From assembly GCA_023091665.1 (NCBI GenBank), contig JALJCQ010000003.1, positions 992,001 to 1,056,000 on the forward strand: DNA of 64,000 nucleotides, read 5' to 3'. Shown here one piece after another: positions 1 to 9,292 of this stretch. Under the pieces are notes generated by a model. The model searched no databases. It was not told the DNA's origin and saw nothing but the letters and a program-made list of their open reading frames with translations. Source of the stretch: Pythium myriotylum. Taxonomy: Eukaryota; Oomycota; Peronosporomycetes; Pythiales; Pythiaceae. Made by a program: the position numbers and the translations under genes. Within the stretch, counting starts at the first letter, position 1, and each line of letters begins with the position of its first letter.

Positions 1-3000
1 ATCCATGACTGCCTGACATCCTCCACAATGGCCCGTTCCCCATCATAGCTTGAGCGAGGATGCCAAGTGTCGAACTCAGCTGGCTCTGGTAATGGCTTCG
101 CGCACGCAAGCTTCTTTTTTGACTTCTTGCGTGCTTCCGTGTCATCATCTTCGTCACCCTCCTCACCATCCTCATCTGGATCTTCCTCGTCATCTTCATC
201 CGCTTCGTCATCTGGAGCAGCGCGGCTGTTACCATGTTCCAGGTGTGACTCACCCACAACGAGGTCGAACGGGAGGAGCAGTTCAACTTGCATGCGATAC
301 GCTTTTTGCATCAGACGCTCCACGACACTGATGAGTCGCTGCGACTCAAATCGTGCAATTGGCTTTCTCTCCCGCCGAATCTGTTTGATGAGCTCCTTTG
401 TATGTAGCACCCGATAGAACGACATAGCTACCTCTCCGACGAAGTAGATCGCCTCCACACGCTCGATGAGCCCGTCAATTAAACGAATCTTTCGCTCCAA
501 GCCACACCCACCAACAATCGCCTTCATCGACGGCGAGTCGCTTGAAGGACTCCGTTGGAACAACTGCCCCCACGTCTCGAAAGTCTTCATTAGCGATGGG
601 CCTACCAAAACATGCTTGGGATCTTCTGCAATCTCTTTCGCTGGAGAATCCTCGACTGGCTGTGAAAGGTGAGAAGAAAGCTGCAGCTGTGAAGCTGCGA
701 AAAACACCAGCGTCGATTCCCACCATGATTGAGGGAAGCAGTCAGCAACAAGATGATCTCCCAATCGCCCCAAGCGTCGGCCTAGGGCCTGCATCCCCAT
801 CATCTCGAGTGACATTCCTTGCGTGACCTCTATAGCCTTCTCCCATCCATCTTCTGTCGGTTGGTCAACTATAGGTGCTGATTGAATGTTTCCCTGTTTA
901 GTGGTAGTCGTCGGGGTTCCGACGACCGATTTCTTTTTATCAGTGGCAGTAGTCGGTAGAGGCTTTGCTTTATCGATAGGTGGAGATGCTACAAGACTTG
1001 GCAAGCCAGTCACCTCGTCGGGAGTGTGCTGTTTTCGCAGAGCCTGCCGAGACAATGAACCGAGGTGCTCCATTACTACAATTCGTGGAGTAACATTGGG
1101 AGTTATTTGCTCATCTGCTGTAGACTGAGAAGGGGTGTCTGCATTCGGCGTCGCGGGAGGTGGCGGAGGCTTGCACGACATCTCAAGCGATTGTAAGGAT
1201 TCCACGAACTCAATGGGAAGACTCATTTCGGGCTCAAGAGCTCGCTTCAACAAGACCTCAATCCCTCGAAGAGAGAGTGCTTTGTCTCTCTTTTGCGCGA
1301 GACTCTGCCTCAAAGCTTCAGACTCGCTTCCGCCAACTGCCATCGCTCGGGCTGCTGCTACCTCCATCTTTTTCATCGCTTTCGTCATTGGCGGAGTGCT
1401 CAACTCGCTTAGCAATACGATTGTTGGTGCTGGAACTGCTTCGATAAGCACTGTGAGGACTTGCAGGATGGATGAAGCAGCTGATGTCAGTTTCGCCGGG
1501 ACTTGAGAAGAGTGGTCAAGCAACTTTTGGGAAAGCTTCCACTCGAGCGAGCCTGATGGCCCCGAGACGAGTGTGAACCAATTAGCAATGTCCAAATCCA
1601 CCTGCAAGAAAACTAGAATGGGCTCATTGCGGGAGCACAGCGGCATAAGTCGACTAAGAGCGCGAAAGTCTTGCTTCTCTGCTAGAGTCATGCTATGGAA
1701 CTTCCGCTTAGCGTCTGCAAAATCGCGCTCGCGCTGCCGGTCAATCATGAGAGACTCATCTAGGGCGCGAGCAATTAACGGTTGTAATAAGTTGCTCGCT
1801 TCACCAGGACTGAAGGTCTTGCTCAGCATCTGGGCAATCTCGTAGACCACAGGTGTCTCGCTGACCATTGAAGCTAGCTTTTCATCCATCGTGTTCTGAA
1901 GGAATTTTGAATCATACGGAGATATGTGTGCAGCAAGTGTCAAACTGACGAAATCGTCCACGAAGTGTGGCTCGAGAGCTTGCAATGCAGCCTTCTCTTC
2001 TTCTTTCTTACGTGCTTTCGTGCCCAGAAGCTTCTCCAATAGATCATCGTCTTCGTCTTCATCATCACTGCCACTCTCCCGATCCCCCCTCTCAGCTAGT
2101 TGTTTTGCTTTCAATGCTGAATACCATGATTCAAGCTGAGCATCCGCAGACGCTGCGAGATTCTTCAGGGAGAGTAAGTCCAAATTCCACTCAGGCGTCA
2201 TCGAGCTTGAGTTTCCTCCAAGGTCATGCATCAATTCTACAGCAGAATCGGAGGATGCAGCGTCGTGTTCCGGTGTTGAACTTCCTGATAACACGGCGAG
2301 AATGCCTTTGTGAAGCTCACGAGCCTCAGCGACAAACCGTTCGCTATACTGCACGGTCTCGAATTCTCCGCCACGGTGGGCATCGTAAAAAGCGCGAGCC
2401 CTTTCACTGAGATCCGGGAACTCGACAGAGTATGCCGGGTTGACACGCTGGATAATGGCAGCCTTGAGTACTTGCTCGACCGCGAACTTGGTCTCTGCAG
2501 TGGTTACCCGATGTCTCAGTCTGCGGCGCTGTGAGATCGGGACAAAGTTATCCACGGCAGTGCATTGTAGACGCGTACGAGCCACCGCCTCGCCTACTTT
2601 GACCCCTTTTACTGGTAAGTTCGTATGGAGCACCCACTGCTCCAGCCATATACCAGCTCGTTTGGAGCAGAACGTGAAAACAAATTCAATTACCTCATCG
2701 GGCAAGATGATGCCTTGGCGTTGGGAGATAAACGTCCAGGTCGTCCTTGTTGGCGTGTCTAGTGGACTCCACTGATCCTGAGTCAGGCGAGGAGACAGTT
2801 CTTCGTTCGCGACGTCCTCGCGATGCCATGTAAAGTGGATTGCAGTCGTCCCGTTGTTCTCCACGAAAAGTGTTTGCTGTTGGGCAACGCCAATGTCAAC
2901 GAAGAATGTCAAATCAATATTTTGTGGCATCGTGCGCTCGCTCTCTTCCCCGACGGTATCGGCTGTGAAGATATGGATCGATGGTCCTATACGGCGACTG

Positions 3001-4301
3001 CTCTGCTTTGACCGCGCCGTGGATTGGTGTGAGTTCATCGCGTCAGCATTATTCTCCTGGTCACCTTCTTCCAGCGGCAAAAGCAACGAGTGCGTGGATG
3101 CGCTCAGTTGGTGGTGCATAAATTCATCGTCGTTCTCCTGGCTCGACGAAGCCCATTCGAAGAGGTCGCGCGTCATCACCGTGAGTTGACTACTTTGGCT
3201 CGGCTCCACTTCGTGAGGATACAAGGTCTCGAGTTGTTTCTTGAGGCGCCGTTTTTTCCTATCTAAGGCCTCGAGCGACCGCTTCTCGACGGCAGATATG
3301 GGTAGCGTGGACACATTGTTCTGCGCGTCCTTATCATCGTGAAGATAATCCAGTGGGCGACGCACTCGCGGCTGAAGCTTCGAACTCTCACGGATGGGGC
3401 AGTAGAGTCCGCTGAAAATGTTCCCCACAGGAACGTATCGCGTGCCTTCGTTACGAAGACTCACGAGCCAAATGTCTCCACCCACTTTTTCCGACAGCGG
3501 CATTGCTCGCTGCAGCGCATCGTACATTTCAATCTGCTCCCGATACTCCGATGCGCGACTCATGACGAGCTGCTTCTCAGACTTGCCCAACTTCTTGGAC
3601 GTGCGCTGCTTGAAGGCCTCCCACTGGCGATTGATAGCTTTCCACTTTTTTATGACGTTCTGCTGTCGCTCGTACGCGAGTCGCTCGTGGATCGGGAGTG
3701 ATTTTAACCATTTTCGATGCTGAATTACAGCCTCTCGGCGTTGCTTGGCGTCAGCTGCATCTTCGGGCGAGATGGTTGGTGGTGGGTTCATGGCTCCTCC
3801 AGATCCGTCGTTGACTTCACTAAGAAGAGATGCTTGGCTAGCTGAGCGACGCTTGGGGGACGTCTTGAGGAATTGCGGTGCCGACTTGCCGTCACTGAGT
3901 GGCACGCCGTCCTGCGACCGCAGTTTCTGCTCATCCAAAAACCTCTCGTAGAGCTCAAGATCGTTCTTGTCACCCAGCGCTGCGTACGAGCTGAGCTTCG
4001 TCGGCTTCGAGTCTCTCGGTCCGTGGTGAGCGCCAACGAATCGTCCATGTGAAGGAGATGAAGCGGTCGAGGGAGGCAACGCCTGTGGATCTGGTAGGTT
4101 GCGAGCAACGATGATGGTCCGTGTTCGCTTGCTGGCGCTCGAAGTCGCGGTCGAAGGCTTCTGTGAGCCCACGGAATGGGAAGACGGTGATGGATTCATG
4201 CTCGAACGCACTGGCGAGCTTTGTTGGCAGCAGAAGCGCGAGCCGGCCCGACGCGGCTCTTCCAGGCTCGGCACTGGAGGGTCGCGCCACTTCAACGTCA
4301 T
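1..4301 (-). CDS. MYCBP-associated-protein homologue with C-terminal phosphoglycerate-kinase-like domain (3' end outside window)
   Basis: One uninterrupted frame of about 1,433 codons runs off the left edge, so the C-terminus is missing. Residues ~180-330 (basic helical part with EYREQIEMYDALQRAMP) and ~455-590 (beta-rich block with LFVENNGT and IILPDEVIEFVFTF) resemble the MYCBPAP/CFAP147 family, known from the ciliary central apparatus. From ~890 the chain follows phosphoglycerate kinase in order: FLQVDLD where PGK has RVDFN, VLLSELSTP for SHLGRP, LGRLGDHLVADCF for LGDVYVNDAFG, AIVGGCGLERKI for the hinge GGAKVADKI, and LLLPFDLVVG for the TLPVDFV strand. A strongly acidic insert (~1360-1390) splits that domain. 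The substrate-binding Arg and Asn of RVDFN and one hinge Lys are gone, so I infer a structural or regulatory module, not an active kinase. ATG 4301 is the first plausible start; ATG 4199 is an alternative. The divergent ankyrin gene starts 27 bp away. Confidence 0.75.
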   Translation of the reverse strand, partial: MTLKWRDPPVPSLEEPRRAGSRFCCQQSSPVRSSMNPSPSSHSVGSQKPSTATSSASKRTRTIIVARNLPDPQALPPSTASSPSHGRFVGAHHGPRDSKPTKLSSYAALGDKNDLELYERFLDEQKLRSQDGVPLSDGKSAPQFLKTSPKRRSASQASLLSEVNDGSGGAMNPPPTISPEDAADAKQRREAVIQHRKWLKSLPIHERLAYERQQNVIKKWKAINRQWEAFKQRTSKKLGKSEKQLVMSRASEYREQIEMYDALQRAMPLSEKVGGDIWLVSLRNEGTRYVPVGNIFSGLYCPIRESSKLQPRVRRPLDYLHDDKDAQNNVSTLPISAVEKRSLEALDRKKRRLKKQLETLYPHEVEPSQSSQLTVMTRDLFEWASSSQENDDEFMHHQLSASTHSLLLPLEEGDQENNADAMNSHQSTARSKQSSRRIGPSIHIFTADTVGEESERTMPQNIDLTFFVDIGVAQQQTLFVENNGTTAIHFTWHREDVANEELSPRLTQDQWSPLDTPTRTTWTFISQRQGIILPDEVIEFVFTFCSKRAGIWLEQWVLHTNLPVKGVKVGEAVARTRLQCTAVDNFVPISQRRRLRHRVTTAETKFAVEQVLKAAIIQRVNPAYSVEFPDLSERARAFYDAHRGGEFETVQYSERFVAEARELHKGILAVLSGSSTPEHDAASSDSAVELMHDLGGNSSSMTPEWNLDLLSLKNLAASADAQLESWYSALKAKQLAERGDRESGSDDEDEDDDLLEKLLGTKARKKEEEKAALQALEPHFVDDFVSLTLAAHISPYDSKFLQNTMDEKLASMVSETPVVYEIAQMLSKTFSPGEASNLLQPLIARALDESLMIDRQRERDFADAKRKFHSMTLAEKQDFRALSRLMPLCSRNEPILVFLQVDLDIANWFTLVSGPSGSLEWKLSQKLLDHSSQVPAKLTSAASSILQVLTVLIEAVPAPTIVLLSELSTPPMTKAMKKMEVAAARAMAVGGSESEALRQSLAQKRDKALSLRGIEVLLKRALEPEMSLPIEFVESLQSLEMSCKPPPPPATPNADTPSQSTADEQITPNVTPRIVVMEHLGSLSRQALRKQHTPDEVTGLPSLVASPPIDKAKPLPTTATDKKKSVVGTPTTTTKQGNIQSAPIVDQPTEDGWEKAIEVTQGMSLEMMGMQALGRRLGRLGDHLVADCFPQSWWESTLVFFAASQLQLSSHLSQPVEDSPAKEIAEDPKHVLVGPSLMKTFETWGQLFQRSPSSDSPSMKAIVGGCGLERKIRLIDGLIERVEAIYFVGEVAMSFYRVLHTKELIKQIRRERKPIARFESQRLISVVERLMQKAYRMQVELLLPFDLVVGESHLEHGNSRAAPDDEADEDDEEDPDEDGEEGDEDDDTEARKKSKKKLACAKPLPEPAEFDTWHPRSSYDGERAIVEDVRQSW

Positions 4302-4328
4302 GTGGCCCACTTGAGAGTCAGAGAAGCA

Positions 4329-4994
4329 ATGCCAGCGTGGCCAGAGTACGGTGCACGCGTCCCGCTGTGGGACGCCGTGTACAGGCAAGATACCAACGCA
4401 GTGCAGAAGATGTTGATGAGCATGGCGGGCCCGGGCCAGGTGAATCTTCCTCACGGAGTGCGGTCTTCTGCGCCATGGCTTGGGGCAAGCAATCCGTTGA
4501 CATTGCTTGCCTATCAGATGTGGATGCAGACGAGCACCCATCTTGCTGTGGATAAGGGCAACCCCAAGATCCTCAAGGCTCTCTTGTTTGCAGGCGCCGA
4601 CCCTAATGCTCGCACGGTTGGCTGGTCTCAGCTAAAGAAGTCTCACCGGAAGCTATTGACAGTAGAACTCTCCAGATTAACGGGACGACACCGCTGCACC
4701 TCGCAGTCCAGAAGAAGCGGAAGGACATTGTGCAGGATTTGCTGGTAGTGGGAGCGAACCCGCTGCTTCGCAATGTGAGTGTTCGCTCGCTTTGAGGAGG
4801 CAATTGCTGACTAGACCATGGAGCAGTTCACGAACAAGACAGCAATCGAAATGGCGAGAGAACTGGAGTTCCACGATGTTCTACCGTCAATGCTGCAAGC
4901 CGCCACGAGCATTCCTGTGCAGAGAGAGTTGAAGCGACAGCAGGAAGAGCATGAAAAGAGAGCAGCGATACCGAAGACAACACTACGGCCGTGA
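4329..4994 (+). CDS. small ankyrin-repeat protein, 4 exons
   Basis: Exons 4329-4439, 4518-4616, 4676-4774 and 4827-4994 give 158 residues; introns of 78, 59 and 52 nt are GT-AG and all in phase 0. The acceptors were chosen because they restore exact 33-residue ankyrin spacing: PLWDAV, then THLAVDKGN...LLFAGADPNA, then TPLHLAVQKK...LLVVGANPLL, then TAIEMARELEF. Exons 2 and 3 are each 99 bp, one repeat per exon. Intron 1 is divisible by three and stop-free, so retention would add 26 residues without breaking the frame. No other domain is seen; the C-terminus is a short charged helix. Ankyrin repeats mediate protein binding and the partner is unknown. The divergent neighbour is the MYCBPAP-like gene, so shared flagellar expression is possible but unproven. 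Confidence 0.75.
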
Positions 4995-5043
4995 CGAAAC
5001 TCCAAAAAGATTTGCTCCTTAATCGACTCTTGATGATACGGCG

Positions 5044-5704
5044 TTAGAAAAGCGGGTCGTCTTTCATGGGCGAGCTGCCTCCCTTGAGAGACTCTGGGGG
5101 TTCACAGAGCCGGCGAATCGCCGCGTGGTCGAAGCTCTCGCGCTCGACACCGTCCTGATCGATGACTGGGAACACGTCCGTCTCTTTGTTCTTCTGTTCC
5201 GGCCCGACGAGCGGTGGGTTCATCACGCTGTCGACCATCCACGAGTGCCTCGTTAGTACTTCTATGTCTCTGCAAGCAGTTGGCGATTTCATTTTACCTG
5301 ACGACATGCAGTTCGTCCGACTCGACGGTGATCGCAACGGGCTCGGAGGCGCCGAGCGCGAAGAACGAGCCTTCCTCGAGCACGTGCTCGTGTCTCTCAA
5401 CCGCGTGCTCGTGGGCGTCGAAGAGCTGCACGCGGCCGCGGCCCTTGGTCACGAGCAGCGCGTACACGTGGTTGCGGAACTCGAGCCGCACGGGCTCGCC
5501 GTCGCGCGGCTTGCGGAAGATCTCTTGGTGGAGCGAGAAGCCGAGCCCGTCGCCGCGCACGAGGTAGCGGCGGCTCTCGCCCGCGTCGGTGGGCAGCACT
5601 TTGCCGTCGGCCGCGACGTCGTCGAGCGAGCGGAAGAGGAATCCGCGCGCGGCGGAGCCGTGGAACGCGCGCGCAGATCGCGGCAGGCGGAGGCGCGACA
5701 GCAT
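5044..5704 (-). CDS. EctC (L-ectoine synthase)-like cupin protein, probable mitochondrial presequence
   Basis: Two exons, 5704-5298 and 5227-5044, 196 residues; the 70-nt intron has GTAAAA donor, a TACTAAC branch site and CAG acceptor. After a basic Ser/Ala-rich N-terminus (residues 1-25, presequence-like) the protein follows ectoine synthase: SRRYLVRGDGLGFSLHQEIF (SRRLLL..GMGFSLHE in EctC), the NH of the cupin strand, a Gly-rich turn (KGRGRV), GSFFAL (GTLYAL in EctC), VMNPPLVG (VFNPPLTG) and DVFPVIDQDG (DGAYP region). EctC cyclises N-gamma-acetyl-diaminobutyrate to ectoine. The three iron ligands of bacterial EctC (Glu57, Tyr85, His93, Paenibacillus numbering) align with Tyr, Phe and Val here, so this is probably not a normal ectoine synthase. 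No EctA or EctB lies in the window. A non-ectoine cupin remains possible. Confidence 0.7.
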
Positions 5705-6071
5705 TTTCGCGTGAGCTTCTCACAAGTGACCCGACGGATTGTTTGGGCATTCTTCAACTGGATGTTCTATCAGTACAATCTTCCAAATCATCCAATAATC
5801 CACTGCAACAGCTATTGTAGAAAGGTGAGCTGATATGAACAGTCTGATTGCACGGCGACGTTCGTAACCTTCTAGTTGCTCCGGACATGTGTCGTGTCAT
5901 CACCATCAACATTCCCGCGAATACCGCTCGACCCGGTCGACCTCGCGCGCGCTCCGCACGCCCTGAGAACTGTCGCAGGAACGCGCTCGCACCGCCGACG
6001 CGCTTGACTCTTCGCTCCGCTCTCGATCCACGCCACGCGCGCGCGCAGAACCGACCGACAAGTGCCGAAGG
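5705..6071. other. intergenic, divergent promoter region
   Basis: Spacer between the divergent EctC-like and hydrolase genes. It probably holds both 5' UTRs and promoters. I see no conserved element I would name. Confidence 0.4.
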
Positions 6072-7208
6072 ATGGGCAACGACGCCTCGACCGAGATCGC
6101 GATCTTCGGCGACGGCGAACTAGAAGCCGAGTTCAGCAAGCGCGGCGGCGCCGGCGACATCAGCATCAAGAAGCTCGTGGAGAAGAGCTACAACGACGTC
6201 ATCCGCTCCGTGATCCGTCCGCAGCGCGCGCGGTACTCGCCCGGCGCGCTCGGCGACGACGAATTCCCGTTGCCACGTCAGGTCCACGACAGCGAGTCCA
6301 AGCACGATGAGGATGACGACGACGGCGATGGAAGGGTCGTGAAGCGCAGAGACTTTGAGCTCGAGAACGACCGCGGGCTCAAGCTCCAGTGCTCCCACTG
6401 GCAGGTCTTCGCGTCGTCTGCTTCGCGAGAGCCGCTCGAGGGCCCGTGCCTTGTGTTCCTCCACTCGAACATCGGCTCGCGAGTCGACGCGCTGCGCATC
6501 CGCGACTCGGCCTTGGCGAGAGGCTTCTCGGTGTTCGCGTTCGACTTTTGCGGCTCGGGTCAGTCGGACGGCATCTACGTGACCTGCGGCTGGAACGAGA
6601 GCAAGGACCTCCACTTCGTGCTCCAACACCTCGAAGGTGACGCCTCCGTCGACTCGATCTGCTTCTACGCGCACAGCATGGGCACGTTCCCGGCGATCGT
6701 GAATGTCGCATGTCGCGCGCTCGTCAAGTCCAAGAAGACGGAAGCCAAGCTGGATGCGCTACCGTCTTTTTTCCGCGGCTCCAACGTCAATCAAATGGCC
6801 AAGCCTGTCAAGGGAATGGTCCTCGACGGCGCATACTCACGAATGTCCAAACTCACTGAAGAGCTCATGGTCTCGGTCCAGGAGGAAGGGTTCAAGATTC
6901 CATTGAGCCTGCTGAAGCTAGCCTGCGCCGTGGTCCAAAAGAGTGTCAAGAAGCGAGCAGAGGTAGACCTCGACTTGCTGCGACCCATCGACTTCGTGGG
7001 TGCATGCTACATCCCCGCGATGCTCATCACCGGCAACGACGACCGGTACGTGGCTTCCCATCACAGCGAGAAGCTTGCATCCAAGTACGCTGGCCCGGCC
7101 GTCGTGGTCAAAGTGGACGGCGAGCACTACACACCGCGCACAAAGGACGTGTATGAGAACGCGCTCGACTTCCTATACGGGTCGATACGCTCTGTAGGTA
7201 TGCGATAG
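6072..7208 (+). CDS. alpha/beta-hydrolase-fold protein, potentially N-myristoylated
   Basis: Single exon, 378 residues. The N-terminus MGNDAST fits a myristoylation signal (Gly2, Ser6), suggesting membrane attachment. An acidic linker (DEDDDDGDG, ~residues 79-87) precedes the fold. HSNIGSR stands at the oxyanion position, FAFDFCGSGQSDG follows, and the nucleophile elbow is AHSMG with Ser near residue 201. The acid is in ITGNDDRYV (~320) and the histidine in VDGEHYTPR (~352), so the triad appears complete. Overall it resembles the serine-aminopeptidase/ABHD17-like group, whose members include protein depalmitoylases, but the substrate cannot be assigned. An Ala replaces the first Gly of the classical GxSxG elbow. 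Confidence 0.8.
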   Translation: MGNDASTEIAIFGDGELEAEFSKRGGAGDISIKKLVEKSYNDVIRSVIRPQRARYSPGALGDDEFPLPRQVHDSESKHDEDDDDGDGRVVKRRDFELENDRGLKLQCSHWQVFASSASREPLEGPCLVFLHSNIGSRVDALRIRDSALARGFSVFAFDFCGSGQSDGIYVTCGWNESKDLHFVLQHLEGDASVDSICFYAHSMGTFPAIVNVACRALVKSKKTEAKLDALPSFFRGSNVNQMAKPVKGMVLDGAYSRMSKLTEELMVSVQEEGFKIPLSLLKLACAVVQKSVKKRAEVDLDLLRPIDFVGACYIPAMLITGNDDRYVASHHSEKLASKYAGPAVVVKVDGEHYTPRTKDVYENALDFLYGSIRSVGMR

Positions 7209-7271
7209 ACAAGGGCCATGGTGATGAAAGTGGAAGATCCTCCAACGCGAGGTTAATACTTATTCACAAAT

Positions 7272-9074
7272 TTAATTTAGGTTGCAAGGGACGCCTTCAT
7301 AATCGACGTCCACATAAATCTCTCCCGAGGCCGACGAAGTAGCGCTTCCATCGCGATACTCGCTGAAGTAGATGTGCTTCGAAGGCGAAACGTCACCACA
7401 GTGGTAGGCGTATTCTTCCACGAAGTCATACTCCAGAAGCTCTCGCTCGGTCTCCGCGTGGCGGACTTGCGCGAGCAGCACCTCTTCATCGTCAAACTCA
7501 TCATCTGACGAAGAAGAGGACGAGCCCGCACTTCGTAATGTCCGATGGGCCGCACGACGCTCGTCGGCAGCTTTCATTTCGGCCGCGACTTCGTTGCGGT
7601 ACAAATGGCGCAGTTCGTAGAGCGAATCGAACGCGATGGCGCCGAGGAATGATTTGTCCATAGCGAGCCGCATCAGCGTGTCACACACACACTCGTCGCG
7701 GTTGAGCAAGCCCGACCGATGCGGCGCCGTGAGGTCAACGAGAATCTCGTGGGAAAACTTGAACATCTCGTACACATCGATGGCGTCTTCGCTGGCCAGA
7801 ATGCGCGGTTGCGCGAGCTTGAGCAGCGTGAGACCCACACGAAGCAGCACGTGACTGCCTTCGCAGAAAAACACATCCCAAATACGCATGACCGGCTCCA
7901 GCGGCAGCGTGTTGAGGAACAAACAGAGGAACCACTTGAGCGTGAATGGTTCGAGGTCGACGCCGAGATGTTGAATGTGCTGATACACCAACGGGAGCTT
8001 GAGTTGAACGAGTTCGGAGAACACGCGCTGCTCGGCGCGGCTTCCGAGCATGCTCTTTGTGTGGAACTGGGGGATGAGGTCCTCGACGATCGCGACCAGC
8101 ACCCAGAAGGCCTCTTCTTCTTCCAGGAACTGAAGCAGCACGGCGGCGATGAAGTTCATGCTCTGGCAATAGCCGATGCCCGGGTTGCGCAGGCAGTACG
8201 CCTGGAGCACGCGGCGCAGCTCCTTCATGGTGCAGGCACGGAGGTCCTTGTCGCCGGACGGCGTGTCGTTGGGGAACGTGCGTGGCAAGTCCTTTTCAAT
8301 CTCCAGGGACGCGCGCTTGCTGAGTGTCGGGATCTTGCGCACGAGCGCCGGGTACGAGTCGACGTCACAAGCGGCGTCGCGCTTCTGCGCCGCGCCACTG
8401 CAGAGCCACCACACCTGACCGCGCAGATGGGGCGGCACGCCGGCGCGAAGCAGCGCGTCGAACTTGCTCGACTGGAGGATCATCTCGGCGGCGCTCGCGA
8501 AGCTCGAGATGGCGTTCTTGACGGCCTTGGAGGTGGAGGTCTTGAGCGGCGGGTCCTCGAGCAGGCAGTCGTCGAGGTCGTCGTCGACGAGCACGGCCGA
8601 GTCGTCGAGCTGGCTGACGTCGTCGACCGAGTGCTTCTTCTTCTTGAGCCGCGGGAGCTTTTTCTGGTTCTCGCGCCATTTCTGGCAGACGCGCGTCGTG
8701 AGCAGCGCGTGCTTTTCCCAGTCGTGGCTCTCGAACTTGTCGACCCATTTCTTGCGGCGCGCCGTGACCTGGTGGCGGATGCTCACGGCGGCGGCGGCGT
8801 CGTCGCTGGAGACGAGGCGGCACTGCAGCGGCTCGTGCGCGCAGGCGCAGACGACGTCGGCCATGATGGTGCCGGCGCGGCACGTGGGCTTGACGGTGAA
8901 GCGCTGGCGCGGGCGGAAGCACGCGAGGCGCTGGCCGTGCTCGCCCGAGATGGTGCGCAGGCGCGCGGCGGCGCGCTGGCTCTGCGCCGAGGCGGAGGAG
9001 GACGAGGAGAGCGAGGAAGACGAGGCCTCGGCCTCGCTGTGGAGCATGGCGCGGACCGTCGCGGTCGTGGCCAT
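7272..9074 (-). CDS. TBC-domain Rab GTPase-activating protein
   Basis: Single exon, 600 residues from ATG 9074 (an in-frame upstream extension to 9173 looks like 5' UTR). After a Ser-rich N-terminus and a basic patch (KKWVDKFE, PRLKKKKHS), the TBC domain begins near residue 205 with RAGVPPHLRGQVWWL. It contains IEKDLPRTFP, with the catalytic arginine finger (~260), and GYCQSMNFIAA, with the glutamine finger (~300), then the typical FLCLFLNTLPLEPVMRIWDVFF. Both catalytic fingers are present, so GAP activity is expected, stimulating GTP hydrolysis on a Rab in membrane trafficking. The C-terminal ~100 residues are acidic/Ser-rich with no recognised domain. The gene is convergent with the hydrolase gene. 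Confidence 0.88.
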   Translation of the reverse strand: MATTATVRAMLHSEAEASSSSLSSSSSASAQSQRAAARLRTISGEHGQRLACFRPRQRFTVKPTCRAGTIMADVVCACAHEPLQCRLVSSDDAAAAVSIRHQVTARRKKWVDKFESHDWEKHALLTTRVCQKWRENQKKLPRLKKKKHSVDDVSQLDDSAVLVDDDLDDCLLEDPPLKTSTSKAVKNAISSFASAAEMILQSSKFDALLRAGVPPHLRGQVWWLCSGAAQKRDAACDVDSYPALVRKIPTLSKRASLEIEKDLPRTFPNDTPSGDKDLRACTMKELRRVLQAYCLRNPGIGYCQSMNFIAAVLLQFLEEEEAFWVLVAIVEDLIPQFHTKSMLGSRAEQRVFSELVQLKLPLVYQHIQHLGVDLEPFTLKWFLCLFLNTLPLEPVMRIWDVFFCEGSHVLLRVGLTLLKLAQPRILASEDAIDVYEMFKFSHEILVDLTAPHRSGLLNRDECVCDTLMRLAMDKSFLGAIAFDSLYELRHLYRNEVAAEMKAADERRAAHRTLRSAGSSSSSSDDEFDDEEVLLAQVRHAETERELLEYDFVEEYAYHCGDVSPSKHIYFSEYRDGSATSSASGEIYVDVDYEGVPCNLN

Positions 9075-9292
9075 GGCGGCGGCGGTCTCGAGATGGCCAT
9101 CGAGCCTTCTCCGGTCGGTTTCCAAGAGAAGAGCCAGTCGCCCGTAAAACCTCAATGGATGACAAAAAAACACAGCTGATGACGAATCGAGGTTTTATGC
9201 GAGAGAGAGATTCGGGCCGCGCGTATCCGGATGAGTATACTGGGTCGAGACGAGGTGTATACTACGTCCCGACATGGCAACAGAGAGCTAAA

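Noticed and set aside
5228..5255. Alternative acceptor right after the TACTAAC branch site of the EctC-like intron
   Set aside because: Too close to the branch site, and it would insert extra residues before the conserved VMNPPL motif; the CAG at 5228 aligns exactly.
7719..9179. 486-codon open frame on the plus strand over the TBC gene
   Set aside because: Antisense shadow of a GC-rich gene; Arg/Ala/Glu-rich without family signal, while the minus strand has intact TBC motifs.
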